Assembly (NCBI RefSeq): GCF_004795035.1
Contig: NZ_SSBK01000037.1
Coordinates: 1 to 64,000, forward strand
From: Streptomyces sp. A0958
GTDB taxonomy: Bacteria > Actinomycetota > Actinomycetes > Streptomycetales > Streptomycetaceae
Direction of reading: 5' to 3'
DNA: 64,000 nt
Shown here: in pieces, positions 63,921 to 64,000 of the stretch
Position numbering within the stretch: position 1 is the stretch's first letter
How the letters are laid out: each line of letters opens with the position of its first letter
Position numbers and translations under genes: made by a program
The notes under the pieces: model-generated
Databases searched by the model: none
What the model saw: the letters and a program-made list of their open reading frames with translations, nothing else
Told to the model about the DNA's origin: nothing

Positions 63921-64000
63921 AGGCGCGCTTGCAGATGCGGTCGAGGAGGTTGGCGGTGGCGCGCTGGATGCGGGGGTCCACATGGCCGGGGCGGTCCAGG
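63919..64000 (-). CDS. 3' end of an unidentified gene (partial)
   Basis: The minus strand entering from the right edge reads LDRPGHVDPRIQRATANLLD, RICKRA, stop (TGA, seen as TCA at 63919-63921). Third positions are almost all G or C, as expected for a real gene, and the reading frame is open to the edge. Only 26 residues are visible, so the product cannot be named; by synteny it would be the gene next to purC. Confidence 0.65.
   Translation of the reverse strand, partial: LDRPGHVDPRIQRATANLLDRICKRA

Overview
The window is chromosomal DNA of a Streptomyces species. It has very high G+C with strongly GC-biased third codon positions, a BldC developmental regulator, an Lsr2-type nucleoid protein, an AtrA-like TetR regulator, a SARP/AfsR-type regulator, an ECF-type sigma factor, a three-piece PurS/PurQ/PurL enzyme and actinobacterial rRNA leader and tRNA genes. 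The gene order matches what I remember of the S. coelicolor block from about SCO4070 (purC side) to SCO4122, seen here in reverse. SCO numbers are quoted from memory and were not searched.

Layout. 1-400: leader and tandem promoters of an rRNA operon transcribed leftwards off the window. 0.5-9.5 kb: a MarR/MFS divergent pair, a PAS-SpoIIE-HATPase phosphatase, a type II NADH dehydrogenase, an AtrA-like TetR regulator and a sigma factor fused to an anti-sigma zinc finger, membrane segments and an NPCBM sugar-binding domain. 9.6-18.6 kb: an AfsR/SARP-like ATPase regulator, an orphan asparagine-synthetase/lasso-cyclase-like protein, a 1.3 kb gene-poor gap and a sporulation-associated regulator (ORF1590-like). 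18.7-25.5 kb: L-2-hydroxyglutarate oxidase, TrmB, a PrsW-type protease, an M23 peptidase behind a ydaO (c-di-AMP) riboswitch, and a membrane SpoIIE phosphatase. 25.6-42 kb: tRNA-fMet, tRNA-Lys, a secreted FG-GAP protein, a DEAD-box helicase, a zinicin-type protease, a metallophosphoesterase, a tRNA Glu-Asp-Phe cluster, a DsbA/CcdA-like redox pair, HrpA and a second identical tRNA-Asp. 42-46.4 kb: a DUF6274-like protein, bldC, a hypothetical gene, valine dehydrogenase and a DUF3073 protein. 46.5-63.6 kb: purine genes purM, purF, purL, purQ, purS and purC, all on the minus strand, interrupted by a META lipoprotein, a maleylpyruvate-isomerase-family protein, a TetR/MFS divergent pair, an Lsr2 paralogue, three tRNA-Gly genes and an ABC exporter/two-component operon. 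The far right edge carries the last codons of another minus-strand gene.

How the genes work together. The purine genes supply most of the steps of de novo IMP synthesis from PRPP (PurF, PurSQL, PurM, PurC). Several other genes are linked to development and secondary metabolism (AtrA-like, ORF1590-like, BldC, the SARP, Lsr2 paralogue, riboswitch-controlled wall hydrolase), so the block mixes housekeeping with differentiation control.

The most unusual features are the one-polypeptide sigma/anti-sigma/receptor protein, a SARP whose BTAD domain is interrupted by peptide repeats, the orphan cyclase-like protein with an altered PP-loop, a 13-bp inverted repeat in front of the two-component ABC operon, and a recurring pattern of short tandem repeats that begin exactly at stop codons. 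The largest of these is 14 copies of a 15-bp unit upstream of purC.
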